A stretch of DNA of 64,000 nt. Source: Psychroserpens mesophilus (GTDB taxonomy: Bacteria; Bacteroidota; Bacteroidia; Flavobacteriales; Flavobacteriaceae). The stretch is taken from NCBI RefSeq assembly GCF_000826645.1, contig NZ_JXJP01000004.1, positions 1 through 64,000 of the forward strand. The letters are read 5' to 3'. Shown one piece after another: positions 27,753 through 36,669 of the stretch. The notes beneath the pieces are model-generated. The model ran no database searches. It was not told the DNA's origin and worked only from the letters and a program-made list of their open reading frames with translations. The position numbers and the translations under genes are program-made. How positions within the stretch are numbered: the stretch's first letter is position 1; every line of letters starts with the position of its first letter.

Positions 27753-28025
27753 TTAGCAAACTCTTACCTCTTTTACTTTAATGTGTAAACTTTTTCTGTA
27801 AGCTTTAATGCTAATAATATCTGTACTTTTTTTACGGTTAATTTTAATAATCTGAGCTTTTATTGCTGAAGCTTCAGCTGTTTCACTCTTAGTAGTTTGA
27901 GTTTCTGCGTTTTCAATTACAGTTTCAATAGTATCAGTATTTTTAATATCAGTAGTATTTGCTTCCTGTCCTATAGATAAGAAAGGTAACATTGTAATCG
28001 CTAATATTGTTAAAACTTTTTTCAT
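27753..28025 (-). CDS. Small exported protein, unknown function
   Basis: A 90-residue product with a signal peptide (about 1-19, ending SIGQ), a Thr/Glu-rich middle that looks unstructured, and a basic C-terminal third ending EVRVC. I recognise no family. It sits alone, with its own terminator side shared with cphA. The clean signal peptide supports a real gene. Confidence 0.6.
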   Translation of the reverse strand: MKKVLTILAITMLPFLSIGQEANTTDIKNTDTIETVIENAETQTTKSETAEASAIKAQIIKINRKKSTDIISIKAYRKSLHIKVKEVRVC

Positions 28026-28395
28026 AATTGCTTGGGGCTTGTTATTAAACTCATGTCAAAGAAACGTAACAATTAAGGTTGAGAATGAATATTTTGGATA
28101 AAGCGACCGATTTTTAGGTAAGATGAACACGTTCGCAAAAAACATCGATGAACTACACAAAAACGGCTTGAAGCCCAATAAATACGTTGTAGATTAAGTG
28201 TTGTTTTTTTTGGTTAAGTGGTTTTTTAGAATGCATTTTAACGATAAAAATGACACGTGTTTTTAAAAACTCAATAAATACGGGTATTGCGAGCTATGAT
28301 TTCTAAAAATAGCCGTTTGTCGATATCCTTAATCTGTTTTAAGGGATTAAGTACATTATAAATTATTGTATCTTTCTTTTTTTCCAATAAAGATT
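28026..28395. other. 370-bp gene-poor region before the aldehyde dehydrogenase
   Basis: Contains a possible 24-codon frame (28123-28197) and a small palindrome CCTTAA-TCTGTT-TTAAGG (28327-28344), 52 bases before the chosen start of the dehydrogenase. No clear promoter consensus or RNA gene is seen. Confidence 0.6.
28123..28197 (+). CDS. Possible 24-residue peptide
   Basis: An ATG-to-TAA frame encoding a mixed-charge peptide beginning MNTFAKNIDELHKNG and ending KYVVD. The stretch is slightly GC-richer than its AT-rich surroundings and has natural-looking composition. It might be a short leader peptide, the remains of a longer gene, or chance. Nothing else supports it. Confidence 0.2.
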   Translation: MNTFAKNIDELHKNGLKPNKYVVD

Positions 28396-29805
28396 ATGAA
28401 CTATTCCGATAATACCTACGCAGCATTGTTCAATGCACAAAAAAGTAACCAATTTGTAGTGGGTAATACCACGTATAAAACTCGAATAAAAAAGTTGAAA
28501 TCACTTAAGTTCGCTTTAGAGAGAACGTACAAGCAAGAGATTAGAGATGCTCTTTATGCGGATTTCAAAAAGCCTACGCTTGAAACAGACTTAACAGAGA
28601 TTTATCCTGTTATTGACGAAATAAATTTCGTGAGCCAACATTTAAAGTCTTGGTTAAAACGACAAAAAGTAGATACACCTATAGCTTTGCTTGGAAGTTC
28701 ATCATGGATTAAAAATGAATCAAAGGGAGTGTGCCTGATCATCTCTCCTTGGAATTTTCCTATAAATCTTACTTTCGGACCTTTAGTTTCAGCAATTGCT
28801 GCAGGAAATACCGTAATGTTAAAGCCTTCTGAAATGACGCCTAACACATCTGCTGTGATGGCAAAGATTGTAAAAGAGGTGTTTGAAGAAAATGAAGTAG
28901 CACTTGTTGAAGGTGAAGTTGAGGTGTCGCAAGAATTGCTCAAGCTTCCTTTTAACCATATTTTTTTTACAGGTTCTCCTCAGGTTGGAAAAATCGTGAT
29001 GAAAGCAGCCTCAGAGCATTTAACTTCTGTAACTTTAGAGTTGGGAGGAAAGTCGCCAGTGATTGTTGACGATACTTCTAATTTAGATAAAGCGGTTAAA
29101 AAAATTATCTTCGGAAAGTTTCTTAATGCCGGACAAACCTGTATTGCACCAGATTATGTATTAGTTAATGCGTCTGTCAGATCTGAATTTAAAAGTGCCT
29201 TTGAAAAGTACCTTACTGAATTTTACACCGAAAACCCTTCTGCTTCAAAGTCCTACGGAAGAATCGTCAACCAGAAACATTTTACACGTTTGAAAGGCTA
29301 TTTAGAAGAAGCCGTTTCAAGAAATGCTTCCATTGCGTTGGGAGGAACTGTAGAAGCAAAAGACAATTACATAGAACCTACATTAGTTTTTGATGCTCCT
29401 GAAGACAGTGATCTCATGCAAAATGAAATTTTCGGACCTATACTTCCAGTGAAAACCTATGATAAAATAGCTGAGGTGGTTGATTACGTCAATTCAAAAG
29501 AAAAGTCATTAGCGCTATATATTTTCAGTAAAAATAAAAGGAATATTAAGTACATTATTAATAATACAAGAGCAGGAAGCACTTGTATAAATCATAATTT
29601 GTTACAATTTTTAAATCATAACTTACCTTTTGGAGGCTCTAACAATAGTGGTATTGGAAAGTCTCATGGCTATTTTGGATTTCTTGAATTCACAAACCAA
29701 CGATCTGTTTTAAAGCAGCATACCCTTGGTGCGGTAGATTTGTTGATACCACCTTACGGCAATTTTAAACAAAAATTAGTTAATTTAACTATCAAATGGT
29801 TTTGA
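28396..29805 (+). CDS. Aldehyde dehydrogenase family protein (ALDH3-like)
   Basis: A 469-residue NAD(P)-dependent aldehyde dehydrogenase. The general-base glutamate lies in ELGGKSPVIVDD (near 214) and the catalytic cysteine in NAGQTCIAPDYVL (near 247). The SPWNFP and EIFGPILPV motifs are also present. The overall form, with PFGGSNNSGIGKSHG and a hydrophobic C-terminus, is that of the class 3 group acting on fatty or aromatic aldehydes. The frame is open to 28366, but the ATG at 28396 (MNYSDNTY) gives the normal family length. It is a single-gene unit closed by a terminator. Confidence 0.93.
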   Translation: MNYSDNTYAALFNAQKSNQFVVGNTTYKTRIKKLKSLKFALERTYKQEIRDALYADFKKPTLETDLTEIYPVIDEINFVSQHLKSWLKRQKVDTPIALLGSSSWIKNESKGVCLIISPWNFPINLTFGPLVSAIAAGNTVMLKPSEMTPNTSAVMAKIVKEVFEENEVALVEGEVEVSQELLKLPFNHIFFTGSPQVGKIVMKAASEHLTSVTLELGGKSPVIVDDTSNLDKAVKKIIFGKFLNAGQTCIAPDYVLVNASVRSEFKSAFEKYLTEFYTENPSASKSYGRIVNQKHFTRLKGYLEEAVSRNASIALGGTVEAKDNYIEPTLVFDAPEDSDLMQNEIFGPILPVKTYDKIAEVVDYVNSKEKSLALYIFSKNKRNIKYIINNTRAGSTCINHNLLQFLNHNLPFGGSNNSGIGKSHGYFGFLEFTNQRSVLKQHTLGAVDLLIPPYGNFKQKLVNLTIKWF

Positions 29806-29806
29806 C

Positions 29807-29840
29807 AAAAAAAGCCGTTCCCTACAAACGACTTTTTTTT
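29807..29840. terminator. Terminator after the aldehyde dehydrogenase gene
   Basis: A stem of 13 pairs with one mismatch (29807-29819 with 29827-29839), loop CCCTACA, A-run on the left and T-run on the right. The loop and core stem match the terminators at 8.75 and 12.63 kb. It may also serve the minus-strand collar-protein gene. Confidence 0.85.
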
Positions 29841-29943
29841 CAAAAACATAACTGAATAGCATTCCAATTAATATGTTTATTCTTTGCTTACAATTTTATT
29901 AGTTTGATATGTTTCTGTCTTGTTTTCTAGCATTTATAATTCT

Positions 29944-31059
29944 TCAATATTTTATACAATACATGACAGTAATATTAACAGGTCTATTTTCTGTCGATCC
30001 TGTGAGTTCTGAATTGAATGTTGGCATATTTAATTGATGATTATGACTTCCATTAGAATACGTGTTAAGTGACGGTATATTTATAGTATGGTTATGATTT
30101 CCAGTAGTATTTGTATTCGAAGCCGGAATGGTTACAGTATGGTTATGACCACCAGAACTCAATGTATTCATAGTTTCGGGCCCTGCATTATTTTCATCTA
30201 TTAGAAATGCATCGTCTGATCCAAAAGTTGATGTATTCGCATTCACACGTTGTCCTCTAAGTATATGTGTATGAGGTGCAATGTAATTTGTAGTTGTCGA
30301 ATTTGATGGTACATTGTGATAATGATTACCAGAAGCATTGGTACTTATAGTTGTAGTATAGGTATTATGAGAATGGCTACCATTGGTGGTTGATATCACA
30401 CTTGGCGGAATATTCTCGTGAAGATGACTAGACAGGTCATCATCTTGTGTAGTTCCTACATAATCTCCAGTAGTTCCATCACCTCTATCTTGCCTACTTG
30501 CAGCATCAGGATCGTTTCCAGCGCCATTATCAAAGCCTCTTAAAAACTTACCTCTATAGTCTGGTAAATTAAATGTCGTAGAACCGTCACCTGCTCCATA
30601 ATAAGTTCCAATCAAAGCAAATAAGTCAGCATAAGTTGCACGACTAACAGCCGAACCATCGCAAACTAGATAACCAGCTGGAGGTGTTTCTACCGGAAAA
30701 GAAAACACAGCTCCAGTAGGCACAAGATCTATACTCTCTTTAAGCATGCGATCCCAAGTAGATCCATCATAGAAATAAAACCCTTTTACGTCATCTGTTT
30801 GGTAAACCATTAGTCCATCGGCAGGCGTAGTAATTGCCAATCTCTCAAGTGCCGTCATTCTCGGGATTAGAATTCCTTTGGCATCAGACTCTATATCTAA
30901 AATGCTTGAGCTGTTGGGAGATGTAGTCCCAATACCAACTTGTGCTAATGAAGCATGAGTGAAAGTGAATAACAGTAATACAACGACTCCTTTGAATATA
31001 TTTTTTAAAGCATTTTCATTAACGTAAGAACGCTTAGTATTATCATTTAAGTAGTTCAT
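29944..31059 (-). CDS. Secreted phage tail-collar domain protein
   Basis: A 371-residue exported protein. The signal sequence is unusually placed (hydrophobic core ~24-38, cleavage near SLAQ), followed by the QVGIGTTSPN opening. Residues ~115-185 form a phage tail collar domain (GYLVCDGSAVSRATYADL … FNLPDYRGKFLRG). The C-terminal half carries seven HxH motifs (HLH, HSH, HYH, HTH, and HNH three times) and ends with ENRPVNITVMYCIKY, as tail-fibre tips do. No other phage genes are near. It is probably a trimeric surface fibre that binds metal along its axis; its target is unknown. Confidence 0.85.
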   Translation of the reverse strand: MNYLNDNTKRSYVNENALKNIFKGVVVLLLFTFTHASLAQVGIGTTSPNSSSILDIESDAKGILIPRMTALERLAITTPADGLMVYQTDDVKGFYFYDGSTWDRMLKESIDLVPTGAVFSFPVETPPAGYLVCDGSAVSRATYADLFALIGTYYGAGDGSTTFNLPDYRGKFLRGFDNGAGNDPDAASRQDRGDGTTGDYVGTTQDDDLSSHLHENIPPSVISTTNGSHSHNTYTTTISTNASGNHYHNVPSNSTTTNYIAPHTHILRGQRVNANTSTFGSDDAFLIDENNAGPETMNTLSSGGHNHTVTIPASNTNTTGNHNHTINIPSLNTYSNGSHNHQLNMPTFNSELTGSTENRPVNITVMYCIKY

Positions 31060-31240
31060 CCTGATTATGTTTTCGAAGTGATTTTTTAGAGGAAATAACC
31101 TTGTGGGAATGTAGAGTAGTTATATATCGAATCCACTAAAAACCTGATTAATAGCTCTATAAATTTAACTCTTACAAGTGTTGTAACAGATAATTTTTAG
31201 TAAAGGCAGGAAAAACTTTAGTGAAAGCAATTAATCTAAT

Positions 31241-31930
31241 TTATTTGCTTTTTAATTTACTCATGACAAGACTCTTTTGTGATGCGCTAACAGGAATTGA
31301 TTCTGTTTTTAAAACTAGCTCATCTACACCTACAGAATCTATATGATTAATATTAACCCAGTATGAACGGTGAGTTTTAATAAAGTGTTCTTTATTGAGT
31401 TGCTCAGACATGTGTTTTAAAGTGTGAGGAACTAAATAGGTTTTAGACGGAGTATGTACATAGCAATAATTATCAAATGCTTTTAGATAAAGAATGCTAT
31501 TTTGATTGACCTTATGTAAACGACCTTCAGATTTGAGCATAAGGAAGTCGTTGTTTTGTGACTCATAATTGTGCCATGCTAATTCAATATTACTTCTTAG
31601 ACCAGATTCGGTAAATGGTTTGACGATATAGCCTAAAGGATTTGTTTGCTTAACCCGTTGAATCGTTTCAGGATCGGTTTGAGAAGTTAAATATAAATAT
31701 GGTAATTGCGCTTTATCCAATTCTTGTGCCAAATCAACACCATCATGAACTCCTTGTAGTTGAATGTCAACTAGAATTAAATCTGGTTGCAAGGTTTTAA
31801 TATCCTTTAATGCACTCAAAACGTCTTCTGCATCACCTACGATTTTACACCCATGCTTTAACAAAGCAGTTTCGATAGTTGAAACTATCAATGGCTCATC
31901 TTCAACGATATAAATTTGTAAGGCTTTCAA
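31241..31930 (-). CDS. LytTR-type response regulator
   Basis: A 229-residue regulator with an N-terminal receiver domain (acidic pair in VEDEP, phospho-aspartate in LILVDIQLQG near residue 54) and a C-terminal LytTR DNA-binding domain (about 130-229, with FIKTHRSYWVNINHI). It lies about 100 bases downstream of the TPR histidine kinase gene, its likely partner. The collar-protein gene is downstream in the same direction after 181 bases, a possible target but without further evidence. Confidence 0.93.
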   Translation of the reverse strand: MKALQIYIVEDEPLIVSTIETALLKHGCKIVGDAEDVLSALKDIKTLQPDLILVDIQLQGVHDGVDLAQELDKAQLPYLYLTSQTDPETIQRVKQTNPLGYIVKPFTESGLRSNIELAWHNYESQNNDFLMLKSEGRLHKVNQNSILYLKAFDNYCYVHTPSKTYLVPHTLKHMSEQLNKEHFIKTHRSYWVNINHIDSVGVDELVLKTESIPVSASQKSLVMSKLKSK

Positions 31931-32031
31931 ACTGGTACAGGCTTATTAAGATATCTAGGCTAAAGCTAAACTATATCTTTTAAAAAGTTAGTGAATGCTA
32001 TTCTTTTTTGTAAATATTTCATAGAAGTATA

Positions 32032-33834
32032 TTAAAGTAAATTATACCTTTTTATAATTAAGGTTACGTCTGTTCCGTAATCTATTTTAGATTTATAATT
32101 TAATGTTGCCTTAAGTTTTTTGGATAAAGCTTTTATTAATGTAATCCCGAAAGAAGCGCTTTTAACTTCACCTTCAAAACCTTTTCCATTGTCAATGACT
32201 CTTAATACTAAATGTTCTTCTTGTTTCTGAAAAAGGATGTCTATTTTACTTTCTGAAGTGACTTCATCAAAAGCATGTTTTAAGGTGTTAACAATAAGTT
32301 CGTTTAAAATTAAGCCTACAGGTGTTATGGTTTCAATATCTAAAACAAAAGGTTCTACATCGAGATGATAAGAAATAGGATTGGATTCAAACTGATGGCT
32401 TTCAAAAATATCACGTACTAAATCACTAAAATAATCTTTGGCGTTAATTCCAATAAGTTCATCTTTATTATATAATCTCTGATGAATCAATACCATGGAT
32501 CGAACTCTGTTTTCGGCTTCTTTTATGGCAATTTTTGCTTCTTTATCTTCGACATTTTCAGATTGCAAATACAATAAACTAGATACAATTTGAAAACTGT
32601 TTTTAACGCGATGATGTACTTCTTTTAACAGGGTGTTTTTTTCATCTAAGGTGTCTTCTAATAAGCTTTTCTGTTTGGCTAATATTTTATTTTTTTGTCT
32701 GTTTTTAAAACTAAAATAACCCAGAACTCCTGCCATAAATAAACCAGCAATAGCTAAGGTGATATATAATTGGTTTTGTTGTTCTCTTTTTTCAGTTTCA
32801 ACTTTTAATAGTTTTAATTGAGCATCTTTCTTTTCAGTCTCATATTTCTGAAGTGCTTCAGATAAGTTTTTATCTTTTTGCTCATTAAAAATAGAATCCT
32901 TAAGTTTTTGGTAATGATTTGCTAAATGCAATCCTTGAGCATAATTTTTATTCAATTCATTAGCAAGAATGAGATCTGGCATGATAGATAGTTGTTCATC
33001 AAAAAATCTATTCGTTTTATATTTATGATAAGCATCATTTAATAGTTTTAGCCCTTTTTTATTATTCCCTTCTGCAATGGCAACATTTCCTAATCCTCTA
33101 AGAGCTGAGGCGTAAGAGTAAATATCACTTATGGAATCAGTTATCATGATTACCTTTTCGAATAGAGGAGTTGCATTGTCAATTTCATTCAAGTCAAGAT
33201 AAGTATTCGCTAGGTTTATGCTTAAAGAAGTTATATATTCGATATGATTTGTATTGTTCACATCTTCTAATGCGCGTTCCATATAGTATTTTGCATTTTC
33301 AAGATCACCTCTGTTTTTATAAATATTGCCAATATTATTTAAAGCAATAGCACTTCGTCTTAAATCACCTATGGATTTGCTAATATTTTGAGATCGTTTA
33401 AAATATTTTAGAGATAGCGTGTCGTTACCACTGTTTTCATAGGCTGCGCCAATACCGTTAAATACAGAGCTTAAGCGAGCAGAATCTTTTTTCTTTTCGA
33501 AATAATCGGCAGATTTAAAATAAAATTGAATGGCTGTTTCAAAGTCACTTTCAACAACATGTGCATTTCCTAAATAATAATTTGCCAAAGCAACACTAAA
33601 CGAATCTTTTCGCTTTTTCGCATATTCGTAAAATTTTTGGGTGTAGTCTTTAGAGGAATTAGGATCAGAATAATACGTTAATCGCCTTAATTTATTGTAA
33701 GCATCCATTTTGATGCTATCGTTTTTAGTGTGTTCAATAACAATTTGCAGAGAATCTATTTTAGAGACGTTTTGCGCGCTTGAAATAGGTGTTAAAACGA
33801 AAAATAGTACTGTTACTATGAAAGTAAATCGCAT
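32032..33834 (-). CDS. TPR-containing sensor histidine kinase
   Basis: A 600-residue sensor. A signal peptide (ending SSAQ) leads into tetratricopeptide repeats in the periplasm (about 60-320), then a coiled segment, one transmembrane helix (~355-376) and a cytoplasmic kinase. The phospho-histidine is in EVHHRVKNSFQI near 407, of the HisKA_2 type, and the HATPase shows LNELIVNTLKHAF and IDNGKGF. It probably phosphorylates the LytTR regulator downstream. The signal sensed is unknown. Confidence 0.93.
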   Translation of the reverse strand: MRFTFIVTVLFFVLTPISSAQNVSKIDSLQIVIEHTKNDSIKMDAYNKLRRLTYYSDPNSSKDYTQKFYEYAKKRKDSFSVALANYYLGNAHVVESDFETAIQFYFKSADYFEKKKDSARLSSVFNGIGAAYENSGNDTLSLKYFKRSQNISKSIGDLRRSAIALNNIGNIYKNRGDLENAKYYMERALEDVNNTNHIEYITSLSINLANTYLDLNEIDNATPLFEKVIMITDSISDIYSYASALRGLGNVAIAEGNNKKGLKLLNDAYHKYKTNRFFDEQLSIMPDLILANELNKNYAQGLHLANHYQKLKDSIFNEQKDKNLSEALQKYETEKKDAQLKLLKVETEKREQQNQLYITLAIAGLFMAGVLGYFSFKNRQKNKILAKQKSLLEDTLDEKNTLLKEVHHRVKNSFQIVSSLLYLQSENVEDKEAKIAIKEAENRVRSMVLIHQRLYNKDELIGINAKDYFSDLVRDIFESHQFESNPISYHLDVEPFVLDIETITPVGLILNELIVNTLKHAFDEVTSESKIDILFQKQEEHLVLRVIDNGKGFEGEVKSASFGITLIKALSKKLKATLNYKSKIDYGTDVTLIIKRYNLL

Positions 33835-33946
33835 TTTTAAAGTATTTATTCTAAGCTATGATTATTTTTTTGAACGTAATTTAAAGTTAGGATAATCAAC
33901 TTATATTTCCGATTTAGCTACATAATTGTTGCAAATTTGAATGGTC

Positions 33947-34951
33947 CTATGACTTAATAAAGTAGTCAGAATGAACATTTTTATTCACTCCATTTTGATA
34001 TTTCATATAGGTAAATCCTTTATGAATACAATAGGATCCTACATCACCTGATGTATTCATTGCGATATAAGCAATTTGAAAATCTTTGTATCGATCATTT
34101 TTATTGGTAATTCTATTTACAGCCTCTTCGCAGGCCTTTTGAGGAGACATACCGTTTCGCATGAGTTCAACTATTAAAAAACTTCCAACGGTCTTCATGA
34201 TCTCTTCACCCATCCCTGTGGCTACTGCACCTCCAATTGCATTATCAATAAATAATCCTGAACCAATAATTGGTGAGTCTCCAACGCGTCCTTTCATTTT
34301 ATAGGATAAGCCAGAGGTTGTACAAGCACCAGCAATATCACCATCTTTATCCATACATAACATCCCTATAGTATCGTGATTTTCGATATTAATTAATGGT
34401 TTGTATTCAGGGGATTTTAACCATTCTTTCCAGGCTTTTTTTGAGGCTTCCGTTAAGAGGTTGTCTTTTTCTAACCCTTGACGATAGGCAAATTCTTCGG
34501 CTCCTAAACCCGCTAACATCACATGAGGTGTTTCGGTCATAACACGTCTTGCCAGTTCGGCTACATTAGTAATGTTTTCAACGCAAACTACTGAACCACA
34601 ATCACCATTGCTATCCATAACACACGCATCAAGAGTTACGTTCCCTTCTCTGTCGGGTGCACCACCTTTACCTACCGTTGTGTTTTTAAGATTTTTTTCT
34701 TCAACGGAAACACCTGCAATTGCAGCATCAAGTGCTTTTACCCCTTTGGACAGTTCTTCACCAGCTTTTGCATTTGCATTTACAAATCCCCAAGTACAAA
34801 TAGCAATTGGGTTTTTAGATTTGTTGGTTGTTATAGTCATTTCTTTTTTGGTTTTTTCTGAAGAATTTTCAGCACAATTAAGGAGTGAGTTTCCAACAGT
34901 AAGTCCGACGCCAGTAAGAGATGCATTTTTTATAAAATCTCTACGTTTCAT
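33947..34951 (-). CDS. N4-(β-N-acetylglucosaminyl)-L-asparaginase
   Basis: A 334-residue Ntn-hydrolase of the glycosylasparaginase group. It has a Tat-like export signal (MKRRDFIKNASL) followed by a cysteine in SLLNCAEN that could be lipidated. The self-cleavage site and catalytic threonine are in NHDTIGM, near residue 192, followed by GRVGDSPIIGSG and TGMGE. It cleaves GlcNAc from asparagine at the base of N-glycans. It is 15 bases downstream of a sugar permease and follows a GH92 mannosidase, so the three look like one N-glycan degradation operon. It is a family relative of, but distinct from, the iaaA product. Confidence 0.93.
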   Translation of the reverse strand: MKRRDFIKNASLTGVGLTVGNSLLNCAENSSEKTKKEMTITTNKSKNPIAICTWGFVNANAKAGEELSKGVKALDAAIAGVSVEEKNLKNTTVGKGGAPDREGNVTLDACVMDSNGDCGSVVCVENITNVAELARRVMTETPHVMLAGLGAEEFAYRQGLEKDNLLTEASKKAWKEWLKSPEYKPLINIENHDTIGMLCMDKDGDIAGACTTSGLSYKMKGRVGDSPIIGSGLFIDNAIGGAVATGMGEEIMKTVGSFLIVELMRNGMSPQKACEEAVNRITNKNDRYKDFQIAYIAMNTSGDVGSYCIHKGFTYMKYQNGVNKNVHSDYFIKS

Positions 34952-34966
34952 AATAAAAGTTAGCTG

Positions 34967-36637
34967 CTAGTAAGTTACACCTTGTTTGTCTAATACAGTT
35001 TTTGTTCTGAAGGCATAAAACAACAAGTAGCCAAAACAAGCCACAGCAATCCAATACGAAGATTGAATATTAAACACATCTGCTAATTTACCTTGAACAG
35101 GAGGAATTATTGCACCTCCTAAAATCATCATGATTAAAAAAGCAGAACCTTGAGAAGTATATTTTCCCAATCCAGCAATGCTTAATGTAAAAATACATGG
35201 CCACATGATTGAACAAAATAGTCCACCAGATAAAAATGCAAACAAGGCAATATTTCCTGAAGAAAATAAACCTATTAACATGCCCAGCATTCCTAAAAAG
35301 CTAAATATCTTCAGGGTTTTAACAGGACTGTCTTTAGCTAAGAAGAATCCAAAAATTTGAACTGCTATACACACTCCGAAAAATAGAATTTCATTAGTTG
35401 AAAAGGTACTGTTGTATGAATTTACCAATAGAATAACACCAAAGGCAATGTAAGGTACAATAATAAGCAATGCCTTCTTGAGTCCTTGTGAAGGATTAAA
35501 AACTGTAATGGCGCCAACCCATCGTCCAATCATCAATCCGCCCCAATAAAGTGAGATGTATTTGCCGATTTCAGAATCATTTAAAATAGGCAATCCTAGG
35601 GCGTTTAAGTTTGAGTTTCCAACACCTTGTTTCAATAATTCTCCAAGATTACTTCCAATGGTAACTTCAACACCAACATAGGTAAATATAGCCAGCATTC
35701 CTAAGACTAATTGAGGGTATTTCATTGCTCCCCATCCTTGAGGCTTTTTAGAGGCCATTGAGTTTGCAACAAATACAGACCCAATAACTGCAAAAAGTGC
35801 AATGAAAAGAATAATTAATCGTGTTTGTTCTATAGCTTCAGTTGCAATGGCATCTCCAGAATAAGTGTTAAAGATGTAACCAAAGCAGCCAACCACAACT
35901 AAAGTTAATAGAATTAATAAGTTGCGAGCTTTGTTAGCAGGTTCAAAAGCAGTTTCCGACTTTAATGCAGGTAATTTTTTTGAAAAATAAAACAAGGCTG
36001 CTGCAACTAAAAATAATGTCCCAACACCAAGGTACAAGTTTTGTACTGTTACAAGGGTGATTTTATTATCAGTTATCATTTGCGCTAATTCATCGGTACT
36101 CCAAGTGGCTGAACCAAATATTACAAAACTCACAACTATAGGTCCAATTGTGGTTCCAAAGGAATTGATACCTCCAGCTAAATTTAGTCTATGCGATCCG
36201 GTTTTTGGATCGCCAAGAGCGATAGCAAATGGGTTTGCGGCAGTTTGTTGTAATGAGAAGCCTAATCCAACAATAAACAATGCGATGAGTACAAAGTAGA
36301 AGACACTTGTTTGACCTTGTTCTGCACCAGCTGTGGCTGGATACATGATAAACGCACCAACAGCAGATAGTAACAAACCGTATACAATACCCGCTTTATA
36401 ACCCCAATTATTTAGGATATCTTTTTTGATGGCACTTGACATTATAAATAGTAAAAGTGCTCCTATGTAATAAGCGCCATAAAATGCAAAATCTACTAAT
36501 TGTGATTGAAACTGATCGATGTTAAAATACGTTTTACAAAACGGAATGAATACACCATTGGATGCAGCTATAAATCCCCAGAAAAAAAACACGGTAACTA
36601 ATGTCGTTAAAGCTGATTTGTTGTTTTGGTTTGTCAT
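34967..36637 (-). CDS. MFS sugar permease (FucP/glucose-galactose type)
   Basis: A 556-residue transporter of the major facilitator superfamily. It opens with [21 protein letters not shown] and has the [18 protein letters not shown] loop typical of the FHS sugar:H+ symporters. It is longer than the usual ~420 residues, having two extra hydrophobic segments in the middle (around 230-290), a form also known in this group. The genes before and after encode GH92 and glycosylasparaginase, which suggests it takes up mannose or GlcNAc released from glycans. Confidence 0.9.
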   Translation of the reverse strand: MTNQNNKSALTTLVTVFFFWGFIAASNGVFIPFCKTYFNIDQFQSQLVDFAFYGAYYIGALLLFIMSSAIKKDILNNWGYKAGIVYGLLLSAVGAFIMYPATAGAEQGQTSVFYFVLIALFIVGLGFSLQQTAANPFAIALGDPKTGSHRLNLAGGINSFGTTIGPIVVSFVIFGSATWSTDELAQMITDNKITLVTVQNLYLGVGTLFLVAAALFYFSKKLPALKSETAFEPANKARNLLILLTLVVVGCFGYIFNTYSGDAIATEAIEQTRLIILFIALFAVIGSVFVANSMASKKPQGWGAMKYPQLVLGMLAIFTYVGVEVTIGSNLGELLKQGVGNSNLNALGLPILNDSEIGKYISLYWGGLMIGRWVGAITVFNPSQGLKKALLIIVPYIAFGVILLVNSYNSTFSTNEILFFGVCIAVQIFGFFLAKDSPVKTLKIFSFLGMLGMLIGLFSSGNIALFAFLSGGLFCSIMWPCIFTLSIAGLGKYTSQGSAFLIMMILGGAIIPPVQGKLADVFNIQSSYWIAVACFGYLLFYAFRTKTVLDKQGVTY

Positions 36638-36669
36638 GAGTTGGTAATTTATGTGAAAATAGGATTTTA

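Noticed and set aside
29944-31059. Prophage remnant
   Set aside because: The collar protein has a bacterial signal peptide and QVGIGTT opening; no integrase, capsid, terminase or attachment repeats are seen nearby.
33947-34951. Second cyanophycin dipeptidase
   Set aside because: It is related to isoaspartyl peptidases, but the Tat-like signal, sequence details and GH92/permease neighbours fit glycosylasparaginase better.
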